From Thermodesulfovibrio sp. N1 (GTDB taxonomy: Bacteria; Nitrospirota; Thermodesulfovibrionia; Thermodesulfovibrionales; Thermodesulfovibrionaceae), in assembly GCF_001707915.1 (NCBI RefSeq), contig NZ_MAVV01000005.1, forward strand, positions 1 through 62,310: a DNA stretch of 62,310 nt. Reading direction: 5' to 3'. How positions within the stretch are numbered: position 1 is the first letter of the stretch; every line of letters begins with the position of its first letter. The position numbers and the translations under genes are program-made. Positions 36,296 through 45,881 of the stretch are shown piece by piece. The notes under the pieces are model-generated. The model was not told the origin of the DNA. It searched no databases and saw only the letters and a list, made by a program, of their open reading frames with translations.

Positions 36296-36590
36296 ATATC
36301 CATAGGAATATAAAATTACAAAAAAAACCTATTACTGTTATTAATATGAGCAAAATCGCAGTTAAGGGATCACTCATTAAACCAAAATTTAAATTTATAG
36401 GAAGCCATTTAAATAAGTAAAAATCATAATGGACTTTAAAACTGCTAAATAAACTAAAAATACTAAATAACATAGTTAAAAAAGCAAAAATTGCTGCAAT
36501 AATTCCAGCAACCCTGTTTTTAAATAAATAGGATATTAAAGCGCCTAAAAAAGGTATGATAAGGGATAGAAGTAAATAATCCATAATCAT
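36282..36590 (-). CDS. Third antiporter-like subunit, N-terminal part of the frameshifted gene
   Basis: 102 codons holding the first three membrane helices of a NuoL/MrpD-type subunit, ending SDPLTAILLILITVIGFF before the frame is lost at the A8 run. The remaining residues (CNFIFLWIYVSI) are out-of-frame. Overlaps the ferredoxin-like gene by four bases at its start, so the 5' end is genuine. Read with 35138-36295 as one gene. Confidence 0.8.
   Translation of the reverse strand: MIMDYLLLSLIIPFLGALISYLFKNRVAGIIAAIFAFLTMLFSIFSLFSSFKVHYDFYLFKWLPINLNFGLMSDPLTAILLILITVIGFFCNFIFLWIYVSI
36320..36327 (-). other. Homopolymer frameshift site in the hydrogenase antiporter gene
   Basis: Eight As on the plus strand (eight Ts in the mRNA sense). 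Seven would restore a normal NuoL/MrpD N-terminus across the two frames. Confidence 0.8.
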
Positions 36591-37084
36591 GCCTCTTTGT
36601 TCTGATTTTTTCTTCTACATTCTGAACATATTTTTAATTTATTTATCTGTTCTTCTGTTTTGTTTTGAAGTCTTTCAATTTGTTTATTCAACATGTTAAG
36701 AGTAATAAAAGGTTTTCCACAGATTGAACATTTAACCATTTTTATTTTTATAACAATATCTAAATCTTGTTTATTATCAGTAGCAAGTTCGAACTCATGG
36801 GTAATTCTTATTGCTTTTTCAGGGCATGCTGTAGCACATCGTCCACAGTAAATACATCTACCGGAGTAAAACAACACAATTTTTTCATCTTCTTTATCTT
36901 GAATTTCTATTAATCTTGACGGACATGTTCTTACACAGTTACCACATCCAATACATTTATTAGGATCAACTTTTAATCTTCCTCTCAAATTTTCTGGTGG
37001 TGTTAAAGGAACAAAAGGATAGGGTCTTGTTATTTTTTTATGTCTTGATGAAAGTAAAAGAGCTTTTATTTTACTTTTAAGCAT
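36587..37084 (-). CDS. Ferredoxin-like hydrogenase subunit (HyfH/NuoI-like) with zinc ribbon
   Basis: 165 residues. Two [4Fe-4S] motifs, CIGCGNCVRTCPS and CIYCGRCATACPE, between about residues 44 and 91. A C-terminal CSIC...CSEC zinc-ribbon-like motif follows at about 134-157, seen in some group 4 HyfH-type subunits. Carries electrons from the donor to the small subunit. Overlaps the large-subunit gene by 19 bases. Confidence 0.92.
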   Translation of the reverse strand: MLKSKIKALLLSSRHKKITRPYPFVPLTPPENLRGRLKVDPNKCIGCGNCVRTCPSRLIEIQDKEDEKIVLFYSGRCIYCGRCATACPEKAIRITHEFELATDNKQDLDIVIKIKMVKCSICGKPFITLNMLNKQIERLQNKTEEQINKLKICSECRRKNQNKEA

Positions 37085-38715
37085 TTGACTAATTCTTGAG
37101 AATTGTAAATTTTAACTTTTTTATTATTTATATCTATTGTTTCATATCTTTCTGTACAGGAAAAACAAGGATCAATACTTGCTATAATCAGAGGTGCATC
37201 TGCTATTGAATTGCCTTTTAAAAGAACTGATAAAGCCTGATAATTCTGATAAGAAGGAGCTCTTACACTCCAGCGATAGGGTTTTCCATCAGTGCCTGTC
37301 ATTACATAATGAAAAAGTTGTCCTCTGGGTGCTTCAATATATGAAATACCTTCTTTCCAAGGCTCAATTTTTGATACCTTTACAAAATTAACTCCTTCAG
37401 GAAATTTTTCAATAATCTGTCGGAGAATATTAATAGAAACTAAAATTTCCTCAAGTCTCACAATGGTTCTTGCCCATATATCACCTTCTTTTCTCAATGG
37501 AACTCGTATCTGTAACATAGAATAGGCTGCATAGGGGAAATTAACTCTTATATCAATATTAATCCCTGAAGCTCTTGCAACAGGTCCACCAATAAAATAT
37601 TTCATAGCATCACTTTCAGAAAGAATTCCTACATTTTTAAATCTCATCTGAAGGACATCATCATCAATAATAATTTCTCTAAGTTCTCTTACTTCTCTCT
37701 CAATATCTGATATAACTACTTCCATATCTTTTAAATGTTGAGGAAGAACATCAATTGTAACTCCACCAACAATGTTTATTCCATAGGTTTTTCTATTACC
37801 TGTAATCATTTCACAAAGGTACATTACAGGCTCTCTTATTCTCCATGCTTGCATAAATAAAGTATCAAATCCTACGATATGTGCTGCTAAACCAACCCAA
37901 AGAAGATGACTATGAATCCTTTCAAGTTCAAGAAACATACTTCTGATAAATTTTGCTTTATCTGGTATCTCAATTCCTGCTGCTTTTTCAACAGCTTGAC
38001 AATAGGCAGTAGAGTGGACAAAACCGCAAATTCCACATATTCTCTCAGCAAGAAATGGAATTTGTTGATAGTTTAGGACGCTTTCACCGAGTTTTTCAAT
38101 TCCTCTATGAACATAAAAACCTCTATAATCAAAATCAACAATATCCTCACCATCAACAATTAATCGAAAATAAGCAGGTTCTTCAAGAGAAGGATAAAAA
38201 GGACCAATAGGGATAACAGTTTTGCCTTCTTCAGGTTTTTTAAGTTGTGTAGATTGCCCAAGCTCCTCAGAAGGTTTTGTATTATATGAAAAACTTTTTC
38301 TCAAAGGATATGTATTTTGAGGCCAATCATCAGGCAAAACAAGTCTTCTTGGATCAGGATGACCGTAAAATTTTATTCCAAAAAGGTCATTACATTCCCT
38401 TTCAGCCCATGTTGCACCAGGAATAATATCAGATATCGAATCAATTTTAGGATTTGAAGAATCTATATCAGTTTTAACTATTATATTAAGTTTTTCTTGA
38501 GGAAACATAAAAAAGTAATTCAATTCAATTTTTTCTCTTTGAGAAGTAAAATCTATAGCAGTCAGATGAATAAATCTTAAACCTTCTAAAATAAGAATTT
38601 TTACTATTTCTTTGATATAGGAAGCATCAGTTTTTAAAATAACTGTACCTTCTTGCTCTTGGACTAAATCCACAGAGTTGTTCAATTCAGCTTTAATTTT
38701 TTCAGGCTTCTGCAT
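37066..38715 (-). CDS. Group 4 [NiFe] hydrogenase large subunit, NuoC-NuoD fusion (HyfG/HycE-like)
   Basis: 549 residues. The N-terminal ~160 residues are NuoC-like (ATWAERECNDLFGIKFYGHP). The rest is the catalytic NuoD-like domain. All four nickel ligands are present: Cys227 and Cys230 (RICGICGFVH) and Cys517 and Cys520 (DPCFSCTER). A tail of 26 residues after Arg523 is available for proteolytic removal, as in HycE. Evolves or oxidises H2 at the inner membrane, coupled to ion pumping. First gene of the operon; TAATCT lies seven bases before the ATG and there is no ribosome site. Confidence 0.94.
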   Translation of the reverse strand: MQKPEKIKAELNNSVDLVQEQEGTVILKTDASYIKEIVKILILEGLRFIHLTAIDFTSQREKIELNYFFMFPQEKLNIIVKTDIDSSNPKIDSISDIIPGATWAERECNDLFGIKFYGHPDPRRLVLPDDWPQNTYPLRKSFSYNTKPSEELGQSTQLKKPEEGKTVIPIGPFYPSLEEPAYFRLIVDGEDIVDFDYRGFYVHRGIEKLGESVLNYQQIPFLAERICGICGFVHSTAYCQAVEKAAGIEIPDKAKFIRSMFLELERIHSHLLWVGLAAHIVGFDTLFMQAWRIREPVMYLCEMITGNRKTYGINIVGGVTIDVLPQHLKDMEVVISDIEREVRELREIIIDDDVLQMRFKNVGILSESDAMKYFIGGPVARASGINIDIRVNFPYAAYSMLQIRVPLRKEGDIWARTIVRLEEILVSINILRQIIEKFPEGVNFVKVSKIEPWKEGISYIEAPRGQLFHYVMTGTDGKPYRWSVRAPSYQNYQALSVLLKGNSIADAPLIIASIDPCFSCTERYETIDINNKKVKIYNSQELVKCLKVK

Positions 38716-38775
38716 TTTATTAAGATTAATAAAAAAAATTTAGGAAAAGCAAATAATCTTTTTTAATATTAAAAT

Positions 38776-40086
38776 TTAATCTAATTCTTCTTTTTCAGTG
38801 CTTATATTTTCATATTTAATTTTAGCTATTCTCTGTCCTACCATTTCTATGACTTTGAAGACTTTGCCATTAACCCTTACAGTATCTCCAACTTTAGGAA
38901 TTCTTTGAAGAGAGGTAAGTATAAAACCTCCAAGAGTTTCATATTCTTCTGATTCCTCAATTTCTATTCCATAATCTTCTCTTAAATCTCTTACTGAAAT
39001 ACCTGCATCTATAATCATCGAACCATCTGGTAATGTAACTACAGGCATTTCAATATCATACTCATCTCTTATTTCTCCCACAAGCTCCTCAAGAATATCT
39101 TCTAAGGTTACTAATCCTGTTATAACTCCATATTCATCAACAACTAATGCCATATGAACCCTCTTTTTTTGCATTTCCTTTAAAAGAATATTTATTTTCA
39201 TTGTCTCAGGCACAAAAAATGGAGGTTTTAACAATTTTTTTATATCAATTTTCCCTCCTTGATTTTTTAATATAAGATTATAAAAATCCTTTGAATGGAG
39301 AATCCCTCTAACATCGTTTAAGTCTTTTCCAATAACTGGATATCTCGAGAATTGCTCTTCCATTATTATTTCTTTTATTTCTTCTAAGCTCATATAAACA
39401 CTAACTGTTGTTATTTCTGGTGCAGGAATCATAATTTCTTTTACAATAATATCGGAAAAACTAAAGGCACTGTGTATAAGCTGTCGCTCCTCTGGTTCAA
39501 ATATACCTTTTTCTTCTCCTTCTTCTATCAAAAGCTTTAACTCCTCCTGGGAAATAAATCCTCTTTCAGAAAATGTTTTTAATCCAAAGGGTTTTAAAAT
39601 AAAACTTGCAGTATTAGTTAAAATTTTAACGAGTATTGATGTTATTTTTGAAAAATTATCTATAAATTTAGCGGTTTTTAAACTCACCCATTCAGGATTA
39701 TGAAGGGCAATTGATTTTGGAATTAGTTCTCCTAAAGTCACTGAAACATATGTAACAATCAAAACAACTAATGTGATTGATAAAGCCTCAGCTGAAGATT
39801 GTAAATAAGTAAATGGTAAAGATTCAATTAATGGTTTAATGTTCTTTACTGCATAGGCACCTGCTATAGCTGATGCAAGGGTTCCTATGAGGGTTATTCC
39901 AACTTGAATTGTAGCTAAAAAATTATTTGGATTTTCTTTAAATTTTTCTACTATTAATGCATTTGATTTCTTTTCCTCAATTAGTTGTTTTAATCTTGTA
40001 CGTCTTAGAGTAACAACACCTATTTCTGCAGCAGAAAATAAACCATTTAAAACGATGAGGCAGAGTATCAGAAAAATTTCATTCAT
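38776..40086 (-). CDS. CNNM/HlyC-CorC family membrane protein with CBS pair
   Basis: 436 residues. DUF21/CNNM transmembrane domain (about 1-195, four segments), two CBS domains (about 215-335, from EIMIPAPEITTVSVYMSLEE through VVDEYGVITGLVTLEDILEE) and a C-terminal CorC_HlyC transporter-associated domain (about 350-430). The family handles Mg2+ or Co2+ efflux at the inner membrane. Start ATG 40086 has no clear ribosome site; TATAAT lies 14 bases upstream. Confidence 0.9.
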   Translation of the reverse strand: MNEIFLILCLIVLNGLFSAAEIGVVTLRRTRLKQLIEEKKSNALIVEKFKENPNNFLATIQVGITLIGTLASAIAGAYAVKNIKPLIESLPFTYLQSSAEALSITLVVLIVTYVSVTLGELIPKSIALHNPEWVSLKTAKFIDNFSKITSILVKILTNTASFILKPFGLKTFSERGFISQEELKLLIEEGEEKGIFEPEERQLIHSAFSFSDIIVKEIMIPAPEITTVSVYMSLEEIKEIIMEEQFSRYPVIGKDLNDVRGILHSKDFYNLILKNQGGKIDIKKLLKPPFFVPETMKINILLKEMQKKRVHMALVVDEYGVITGLVTLEDILEELVGEIRDEYDIEMPVVTLPDGSMIIDAGISVRDLREDYGIEIEESEEYETLGGFILTSLQRIPKVGDTVRVNGKVFKVIEMVGQRIAKIKYENISTEKEELD

Positions 40087-40120
40087 TTTAATAATTTTTT
40101 ATTATATAAGGGTCTACTAA

Positions 40121-41203
40121 TTAATAACTTTTTATTTTTTCTACTAATGCTTCTGCCACCTCCAGGGTTCCTACTGGTGGATTTGGATCATCAGGAGACT
40201 TCATATCATAGGTTACAAATCTGCCCTCCTTTATAATTTCTGCTACAGCGTTTTCTATTTTATCTGCTGACTGTGTCTCTCCTAAATACCTTAACATCAT
40301 AACCGCACTTAATATTATTGCAAAAGGATTTACTTTATTCAATCCTTTATATTTTGGTGCACTTCCATGGGTTGGTTCAAAAACAGCGTATTCATCACCA
40401 ATATTTGCACCTGGTGCCAATCCTAATCCACCAATCAGTCCTGCTGCAAGGTCACTTATAATATCTCCGTAAAGATTTGGTAAAACAAGTACATCATAAA
40501 GCTCTGGTTTCTGAACTAACTGCATGCACATGTTGTCAACGATTTTATCTTCAAACTCTACATCTGGATAGTTTGTTGCAACCTCTCGGGCAACCTCAAG
40601 AAATAATCCATCACTATGTTTCATTATATTTGCTTTATGAACAGCTGTAACTTTTTTACGTCCATTTTTTCTTGCATATTCAAAAGCAAATCTAACAATT
40701 CTTTCAGTACCAAAAACTGAAATAGGTTTAATACTAATTCCAGAATCCTGCCTTATTTTTTTCCCGGTTTTTTCTTCAATAAATTTTATCAAATCAATGG
40801 TTTCAGTCTCACCCTTTTTAAATTCAATTCCAGCATATAGGTCTTCTGTATTTTCTCTAACTATAACAAGGTCTATATTTTCATACTTTGTTTTTGCACC
40901 TTTAAAACTTTTACAGGGTCTTACACAGGCATAAAGGTCAAGAGCCTGTCTAAGAGAGACATTAACACTTCTAAAACCTGTTCCAACAGGTGTTGTTATT
41001 GGACCTTTTATTGCAATTTTGTTTTTCTTAATAGATTCTATTACTCTTTCTGGTAAAGGATTTCCTTCTTTTAAATAAACTTCCTCACCGGCATTTTGAA
41101 TTTCCCATTGAATTTTTATTCCTGTAGCCTCAACAACTTTCTTCATTGCTTCTGATATTTCAGGACCAATTCCATCACCAGGAATAAGTGTAATAGTATA
41201 CAT
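40121..41203 (-). CDS. icd: Isocitrate dehydrogenase, probably NADP-dependent
   Basis: 360 residues of the isocitrate/isopropylmalate dehydrogenase family. The isocitrate-binding pattern Ser-x-Asn-x3-Arg-x9-Arg ([18 protein letters not shown]) matches E. coli Icd Ser113/Asn115/Arg119/Arg129 and not isopropylmalate dehydrogenase. [15 protein letters not shown] keeps the Lys-Tyr pair that gives NADP preference in E. coli. Converts isocitrate to 2-oxoglutarate. It sits 14 bases after a homocitrate-synthase-like gene that may make citrate. Shorter than E. coli Icd; homoisocitrate dehydrogenase is a less likely alternative. Confidence 0.85.
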   Translation of the reverse strand: MYTITLIPGDGIGPEISEAMKKVVEATGIKIQWEIQNAGEEVYLKEGNPLPERVIESIKKNKIAIKGPITTPVGTGFRSVNVSLRQALDLYACVRPCKSFKGAKTKYENIDLVIVRENTEDLYAGIEFKKGETETIDLIKFIEEKTGKKIRQDSGISIKPISVFGTERIVRFAFEYARKNGRKKVTAVHKANIMKHSDGLFLEVAREVATNYPDVEFEDKIVDNMCMQLVQKPELYDVLVLPNLYGDIISDLAAGLIGGLGLAPGANIGDEYAVFEPTHGSAPKYKGLNKVNPFAIILSAVMMLRYLGETQSADKIENAVAEIIKEGRFVTYDMKSPDDPNPPVGTLEVAEALVEKIKSY

Positions 41204-41217
41204 TCTTATGGTTCCTC

Positions 41218-42459
41218 CTAAGGTGTTACTGTAAGAATTTGCCTGACAATGTCAGGATACTGGGCAATAAATCTAAGTTCGTCATCAGTAAGAGGTTTTT
41301 GAGTATGTAAATTTGCATACTGAACAAGTTCAAGTATTCTTCTTGCCTCATTGTCATCGTGGAATTCAATACCAAGTTTACTGTAGACATATCTGAATCC
41401 TTTTATACCACCATATTCTCCAGTAGTGATTATTCTTCCTGTTTCAAGAAGTTCTGGTTCTCCACGACCAACATCTTCTGGGGAGTAAAGTTCGTAATTA
41501 GCTCTATCTTTTAAAACTCCGTCAGCATGAATTCCTGATTCATGGGCAAAGGCATTTGCTCCAACACCTGGTTGATTAATAGGAATTGGTATGTTAAAAG
41601 CATAGGAAGCATATTTTGCAATCTTCCATGCCATTTTGAGATTCACATGCTCATCAAGAGGGCATTTTTCCTTTAAACCGTGAGAAAACTTAAGAGCAAG
41701 AATTGTAGAAACTAAATCCGCATTTCCTGCTCTCTCACCGTATCCATTCACTGTTGTATTTATATAACTGTCAACACCAGCTTCCACTGTGGCCTGAGCT
41801 CCAGCAACAGAGACAGCCTCTGCCATGCCAAGGTCATTGTGACAGTGCATTTCAATGGGAAATTTTGTTGCTAAGGCAAGAGTATGAATTCTTTCATAAA
41901 TTGTGATAGGGTCTTCACATCCCAATGTATCGCAATAACGAAATCTATCTCCACCTGCTTCTTTTCCAGCAAAGATAAACTCGATGAGCCTACTAAGCTC
42001 TGTACGGGATGCATCTTCTGCATTAAATCCTACTGTTTCTGCTCCAAGTTCTTTAGCAAGTTTTACAGCATTGTACATACCCTTCACAACGTCATCCCAT
42101 GTTTTTCTACCCTGAAATTTACCCTGAATCATAATTTCAGATGTGGAAACTGAGAGATTTAGATGTTTAATTTTTGGACAATTCTTAAATACTAACTCAA
42201 CATCTTCAGGAATAGCCCTTGCCCATCCTTCAAGATGAATTCTTTTAAAAACTCCTAATTCAGCAAGTTCAAGGTTAGCATTGATGTAATTAATTTCATG
42301 TTTTAAAGTAGGAAATCCGATCTCACTTTGATAAACACCCATTTCATCAAGATATATATTAAGCATTGTCTTTGAAAGTTTTGGAAGCAGTATTCTTGAA
42401 GTCTGCACACCATCTCTATTTGTTACATCAATAAGATAAACTGTTCCCTTCTTTGCCAT
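41218..42459 (-). CDS. Homocitrate/isopropylmalate synthase-family enzyme, possible Re-citrate synthase
   Basis: 413 residues, TIM-barrel HMGL-like domain. The N-terminal signature is [14 protein letters not shown] rather than the common DTTLRDGEQ. Metal ligands lie in [12 protein letters not shown] (His-x-His) and [12 protein letters not shown]. There is no C-terminal leucine-regulatory LeuA domain, so it is not a classical isopropylmalate synthase. Directly upstream of an isocitrate dehydrogenase and downstream of ilvBN. Candidates: Re-citrate synthase (anaerobic citrate formation), homocitrate synthase or citramalate synthase. The neighbour favours the first; this is inference. Confidence 0.8.
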   Translation of the reverse strand: MAKKGTVYLIDVTNRDGVQTSRILLPKLSKTMLNIYLDEMGVYQSEIGFPTLKHEINYINANLELAELGVFKRIHLEGWARAIPEDVELVFKNCPKIKHLNLSVSTSEIMIQGKFQGRKTWDDVVKGMYNAVKLAKELGAETVGFNAEDASRTELSRLIEFIFAGKEAGGDRFRYCDTLGCEDPITIYERIHTLALATKFPIEMHCHNDLGMAEAVSVAGAQATVEAGVDSYINTTVNGYGERAGNADLVSTILALKFSHGLKEKCPLDEHVNLKMAWKIAKYASYAFNIPIPINQPGVGANAFAHESGIHADGVLKDRANYELYSPEDVGRGEPELLETGRIITTGEYGGIKGFRYVYSKLGIEFHDDNEARRILELVQYANLHTQKPLTDDELRFIAQYPDIVRQILTVTP

Positions 42460-42489
42460 TTATTTCTCCTCCTTCTGTAAATTTTGTTT

Positions 42490-42978
42490 TTATTTTCTTT
42501 GGGATATCTCTCTTGGGATAGCTACTTTACCTGTTCTTACAAATTCCTTTATTCCAAGAGGTTTAACAAGTTCTATAAAAGCCCTAATCTTTTTTTCATC
42601 GCCAGTAACTTCTATAGTATAAGTTGTAGGACCTGAGTCAACAACTCTTCCGCGGAATATTTCAACGGTTTTTAATAATTCAAGTCTATTTTCTTTTCTT
42701 GGTGCAACTTTAATTAAAACCATTTCTCTTTCTACATGATCTATTTCAGTTAAATCAACAACTTTAATGACATCGACAAGTCGATTAAGCTGTTTTGTAA
42801 TTTGTTCAATTACTCTATCATCACCTGTGGTTACTATTGTCATGATTGATATATTTGGATCAATGGTTTCACCAACTGAAAGACTTTCAATGTTGTATCC
42901 TCTACCACTAAATAATCCAGCAATTCTTGCTAAAACTCCAAATTTGTTTTCTACCAACACAGAAATAGTGTGTCTCAC
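42490..42978 (-). CDS. ilvN: Acetolactate synthase small (regulatory) subunit
   Basis: 162 residues. N-terminal ACT domain ([21 protein letters not shown] through about 75) that binds valine for feedback control, then the IlvN C-terminal domain. Full length for the family. Follows ilvB after 10 bases with an AGGAGG site. Regulates the adjacent catalytic subunit in branched-chain amino acid synthesis. Confidence 0.96.
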   Translation of the reverse strand: MRHTISVLVENKFGVLARIAGLFSGRGYNIESLSVGETIDPNISIMTIVTTGDDRVIEQITKQLNRLVDVIKVVDLTEIDHVEREMVLIKVAPRKENRLELLKTVEIFRGRVVDSGPTTYTIEVTGDEKKIRAFIELVKPLGIKEFVRTGKVAIPREISQRK

Positions 42979-42988
42979 AGGTTTCCTC

Positions 42989-44719
42989 CTATTTAACTGC
43001 TTTCAGTTTGCGTTCTTTTTTCTTTTCTTCAAAAATCATCTGATCAATTGGAGCACCTGGTGGTACCATAGGATAAACTTTTTCCTTCCAGTCAACAACA
43101 AAATCCATAAATACAGGTTTTCTTATAGATAAAGCTTCTTTTATAACAGGTTCTACTTCACTGGGTTTAGTTGCCCTTAATCCAACAGCACCGTAGGACT
43201 CTGCAACCTTTACAAAATCAGGTGCTGTACTTAAATAAGTATGTGAATATCTTTCATTGTAAAAAAGTTCCTGCCATTGTCTGACCATTCCAAGATAACT
43301 ATTATTTAGTATCGCAACCTTCACTGGTAAGTCATAAACTACAGCAGTTGCCAATTCCTGTATATTCATCTGGATACTTCCATCTCCTGCAATATCAATA
43401 ACCGTCATGTCTGGAAAGGCAAGCTGAGAACCAATTGCAGCTGGGAAACCGTAACCCATTGTACCAAGTCCACCAGAAGTTACAAGTCTACGGGGCTTGT
43501 CAAATTTAAAAAATTGAGCTGTCCACATCTGATTCTGTCCAACTTCAGTTGTAATAATTGCATCACCTTTTGTTATCTCATATATTTTTTCAATAACATA
43601 CTGAGGCTTTATAACCTCTGGATCAAACTCATATGTAAGAGGTCTTTCCTTTTTCCATTGATTAATTTGCTTGAGCCATGCGTGTCTGACTTCTTCCCAC
43701 TGTGGCTTTATTTCTTCTTTAAGAACTTTATTTAGAACCTCAAGAACTTTGCTAACATCTCCTACTATTGGTATATCTACTCTTACATTTTTTCTTATAG
43801 AGGTAGGATCAATATCTATATGAATAATCTTTGCATTTGGTGCAAAGGCATCGGTTTTACCTGTAACTCTGTCATCAAATCTCATTCCTATTGCAATTAT
43901 CAAGTCTGAATTTTGAACTGCCATATTAGCATAATATGTTCCATGCATTCCAAGCATTCCTAATGATAGTTCATGAGTTCTTGGGAAACTTCCAAGTCCC
44001 ATAAGAGTATTTGCTACGGGAATCTGTGTAATTTCTGCAAGTTCCTTAAGATGTTCGCTGGCATTTGAAATTATGCAACCACCACCTGCAATAATAACAG
44101 GTTTTTTTGCCTTAGCTATTTCCTGAGCAGCTTTCTTGATCATATAAATGTTGCCTTCATAAGTTGGATTATAACTTCTTATATGAATTTTCTCTGGCCA
44201 AACAAACTCAGCCCTACCCTGTGTTACATCCTTAGGAAGATCAACAAGAACAGGACCAGGTCTTCCTGTGGTTGCAATATAAAAAGCTTCTCTGACCTGT
44301 TTTGCTAAATCTTTAACATCTTTTACGAGAATATTGTATTTTGTGCACGGTCTTGTAATTCCTACTATATCTGCTTCCTGAAAGGCATCATTTCCAATTA
44401 AAAATGTTGGGACTTGACCTGTGAAAATGACAAGAGGCACAGAGTCCATATAAGCAGTAGCTATACCAGTTACAGTATTTGTTGCTCCAGGTCCGCTTGT
44501 AACAAGTACAACACCTGGTTTTCCACTTACTCTTGCATATCCATCAGCAGCATGAGTGGCACCCTGTTCATGTCTTGTAAGAATCAGCTTTATGTCTGGA
44601 TCATCGTAAAGAAGGTCAAATATATCAAGAATTACTCCCCCAGGGTAACCAAATATATGTTTTACCCCTTCCCTTTTTAAACATTCAATCAAAATTTCAG
44701 CACCTTTCATTTTTGCCAT
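42989..44719 (-). CDS. ilvB: Acetolactate synthase large (catalytic) subunit
   Basis: 576 residues. Three-domain ThDP enzyme; the catalytic Glu is in the N-terminal domain ([19 protein letters not shown]), the FAD-linked central domain is at about 190-330, and the ThDP motif [15 protein letters not shown]...NN is near 440-470. Condenses two pyruvates, or pyruvate and 2-oxobutyrate, for valine, leucine and isoleucine. Start ATG with GGGGA upstream. First of the ilvB-ilvN-synthase-icd run. Confidence 0.96.
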   Translation of the reverse strand: MAKMKGAEILIECLKREGVKHIFGYPGGVILDIFDLLYDDPDIKLILTRHEQGATHAADGYARVSGKPGVVLVTSGPGATNTVTGIATAYMDSVPLVIFTGQVPTFLIGNDAFQEADIVGITRPCTKYNILVKDVKDLAKQVREAFYIATTGRPGPVLVDLPKDVTQGRAEFVWPEKIHIRSYNPTYEGNIYMIKKAAQEIAKAKKPVIIAGGGCIISNASEHLKELAEITQIPVANTLMGLGSFPRTHELSLGMLGMHGTYYANMAVQNSDLIIAIGMRFDDRVTGKTDAFAPNAKIIHIDIDPTSIRKNVRVDIPIVGDVSKVLEVLNKVLKEEIKPQWEEVRHAWLKQINQWKKERPLTYEFDPEVIKPQYVIEKIYEITKGDAIITTEVGQNQMWTAQFFKFDKPRRLVTSGGLGTMGYGFPAAIGSQLAFPDMTVIDIAGDGSIQMNIQELATAVVYDLPVKVAILNNSYLGMVRQWQELFYNERYSHTYLSTAPDFVKVAESYGAVGLRATKPSEVEPVIKEALSIRKPVFMDFVVDWKEKVYPMVPPGAPIDQMIFEEKKKERKLKAVK

Positions 44720-44771
44720 AGCTATATCCCCTATTTTATAAGCTTTAAAAAATAAAATAACATAAATTTTT

Positions 44772-45530
44772 CTATTTAATCAAATTATTAAGTCTTTTTA
44801 TACTCTTTAAAACATGTTCAGGATTATGTGCTTCGATTGTGTATATGCATTCTTTCTTTTTTAATAATTGAAAAAATTTTTCAAAATCAAAACAACCACT
44901 TCCAATTGAAAGATGTTCATCAAAATTTTTATTATTGTCATGTAAATGTAATTCAATTATGTAATCATTTAATGAAAAAAGCCATTCTTCTATGCTCTTT
45001 TTTGAAAAAAGATTAAAATGTCCTGTGTCGAAACATACTCCAAAATAGGGAGATGAAAAGTATTTCATAAGCATTCTGAGATTTTCAGGGTCTTCTTCAA
45101 AAATATTTTCTATTGCAACTTTAATATGCAATTGTTCTGCTCTTGATAAAATTCTCTCCCATGTTTTAATACTCGCATCAAGCCATACTTCTACTTTAAA
45201 AGCATACTTCCATTTTTCATAGCCTGAATGAAAAACTATTGATATCGGATTTAGCAATTCAGCAATATCAAAAACCTGATTAAATCTCTCTAAAGTGACC
45301 TCTCTAACCTTTGAATCAACTGCACCAGGAGATAAATCCATAAAAGGTGCGTGAAAAGATAAAGAAGGTTCATAATATAGAGCCTTCTTAAGCTTTTCTA
45401 TGTCTTCAGTTGTTATTTGATCAAGAACAGTAGCACTGAAGTATATTTCAAGATTAAATTTTTCTTTTTGAATTATATCAATATAATCGTAAATTTTGTT
45501 ATATGGTACATGAATATGAGGTTTTATCAT
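44772..45530 (-). CDS. TIM-barrel sugar phosphate isomerase/epimerase family protein
   Basis: 252 residues of the AP-endonuclease-2-like barrel. Metal-binding His/Glu/Asp positions are seen in [44 protein letters not shown] and ELHLHDN, with a final TIEAHNPE. Catalyses an unknown sugar or keto-acid isomerisation, or DNA repair if it is a divergent endonuclease IV; the sequence fits the isomerase branch better. Co-directional with ilvB and three bases after the FmdB-type gene. Confidence 0.78.
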   Translation of the reverse strand: MIKPHIHVPYNKIYDYIDIIQKEKFNLEIYFSATVLDQITTEDIEKLKKALYYEPSLSFHAPFMDLSPGAVDSKVREVTLERFNQVFDIAELLNPISIVFHSGYEKWKYAFKVEVWLDASIKTWERILSRAEQLHIKVAIENIFEEDPENLRMLMKYFSSPYFGVCFDTGHFNLFSKKSIEEWLFSLNDYIIELHLHDNNKNFDEHLSIGSGCFDFEKFFQLLKKKECIYTIEAHNPEHVLKSIKRLNNLIK

Positions 45531-45533
45531 CTA

Positions 45534-45779
45534 TTATGATTTTCCTTCTGTTTTATTTGAAACTTTGTTTGAATTGGAGTTTCCATTTCCTGAATTATTT
45601 TTTCTTGCATAATCAGTCACATACCAGCCACTTCCTTTTAAGATAAAGGAAGACTGTGAGATAAGTTTTTTAAGCTCTCCACCACATTCAGGACAATTTT
45701 TTAAAGGCTCTTCACTGAATTTTTGAATAAATTCATAGATTTTGTGGCATTCCATACATTCATACTCATAAATTGGCAT
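45534..45779 (-). CDS. FmdB-family zinc-ribbon protein
   Basis: 81 residues from ATG 45779, the typical family start [13 protein letters not shown]; a GTG four codons earlier overlaps the AAGGAGGTG ribosome site and is unlikely. Zinc ribbon Cys8-x2-Cys11 and Cys29-x2-Cys32. The C-terminal third is a low-complexity Asn/Ser/Gly/Lys tail. The family is annotated as putative regulatory proteins; function unproven. Confidence 0.88.
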   Translation of the reverse strand: MPIYEYECMECHKIYEFIQKFSEEPLKNCPECGGELKKLISQSSFILKGSGWYVTDYARKNNSGNGNSNSNKVSNKTEGKS

Positions 45780-45881
45780 CTGAACCTGCACCTCCTTTAT
45801 AAAGTACTGACAAATTTTATTTTAAAACATCCTTATATATTTTTGGTATAATAATTAAAAAATTTTAAGGAGGCTTCAGAC

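Noticed and set aside
29555-38715. Membrane operon as respiratory complex I
   Set aside because: The NuoD-like subunit has both CxxC nickel motifs and a cleavable tail, and a hydrogenase maturation protease follows.
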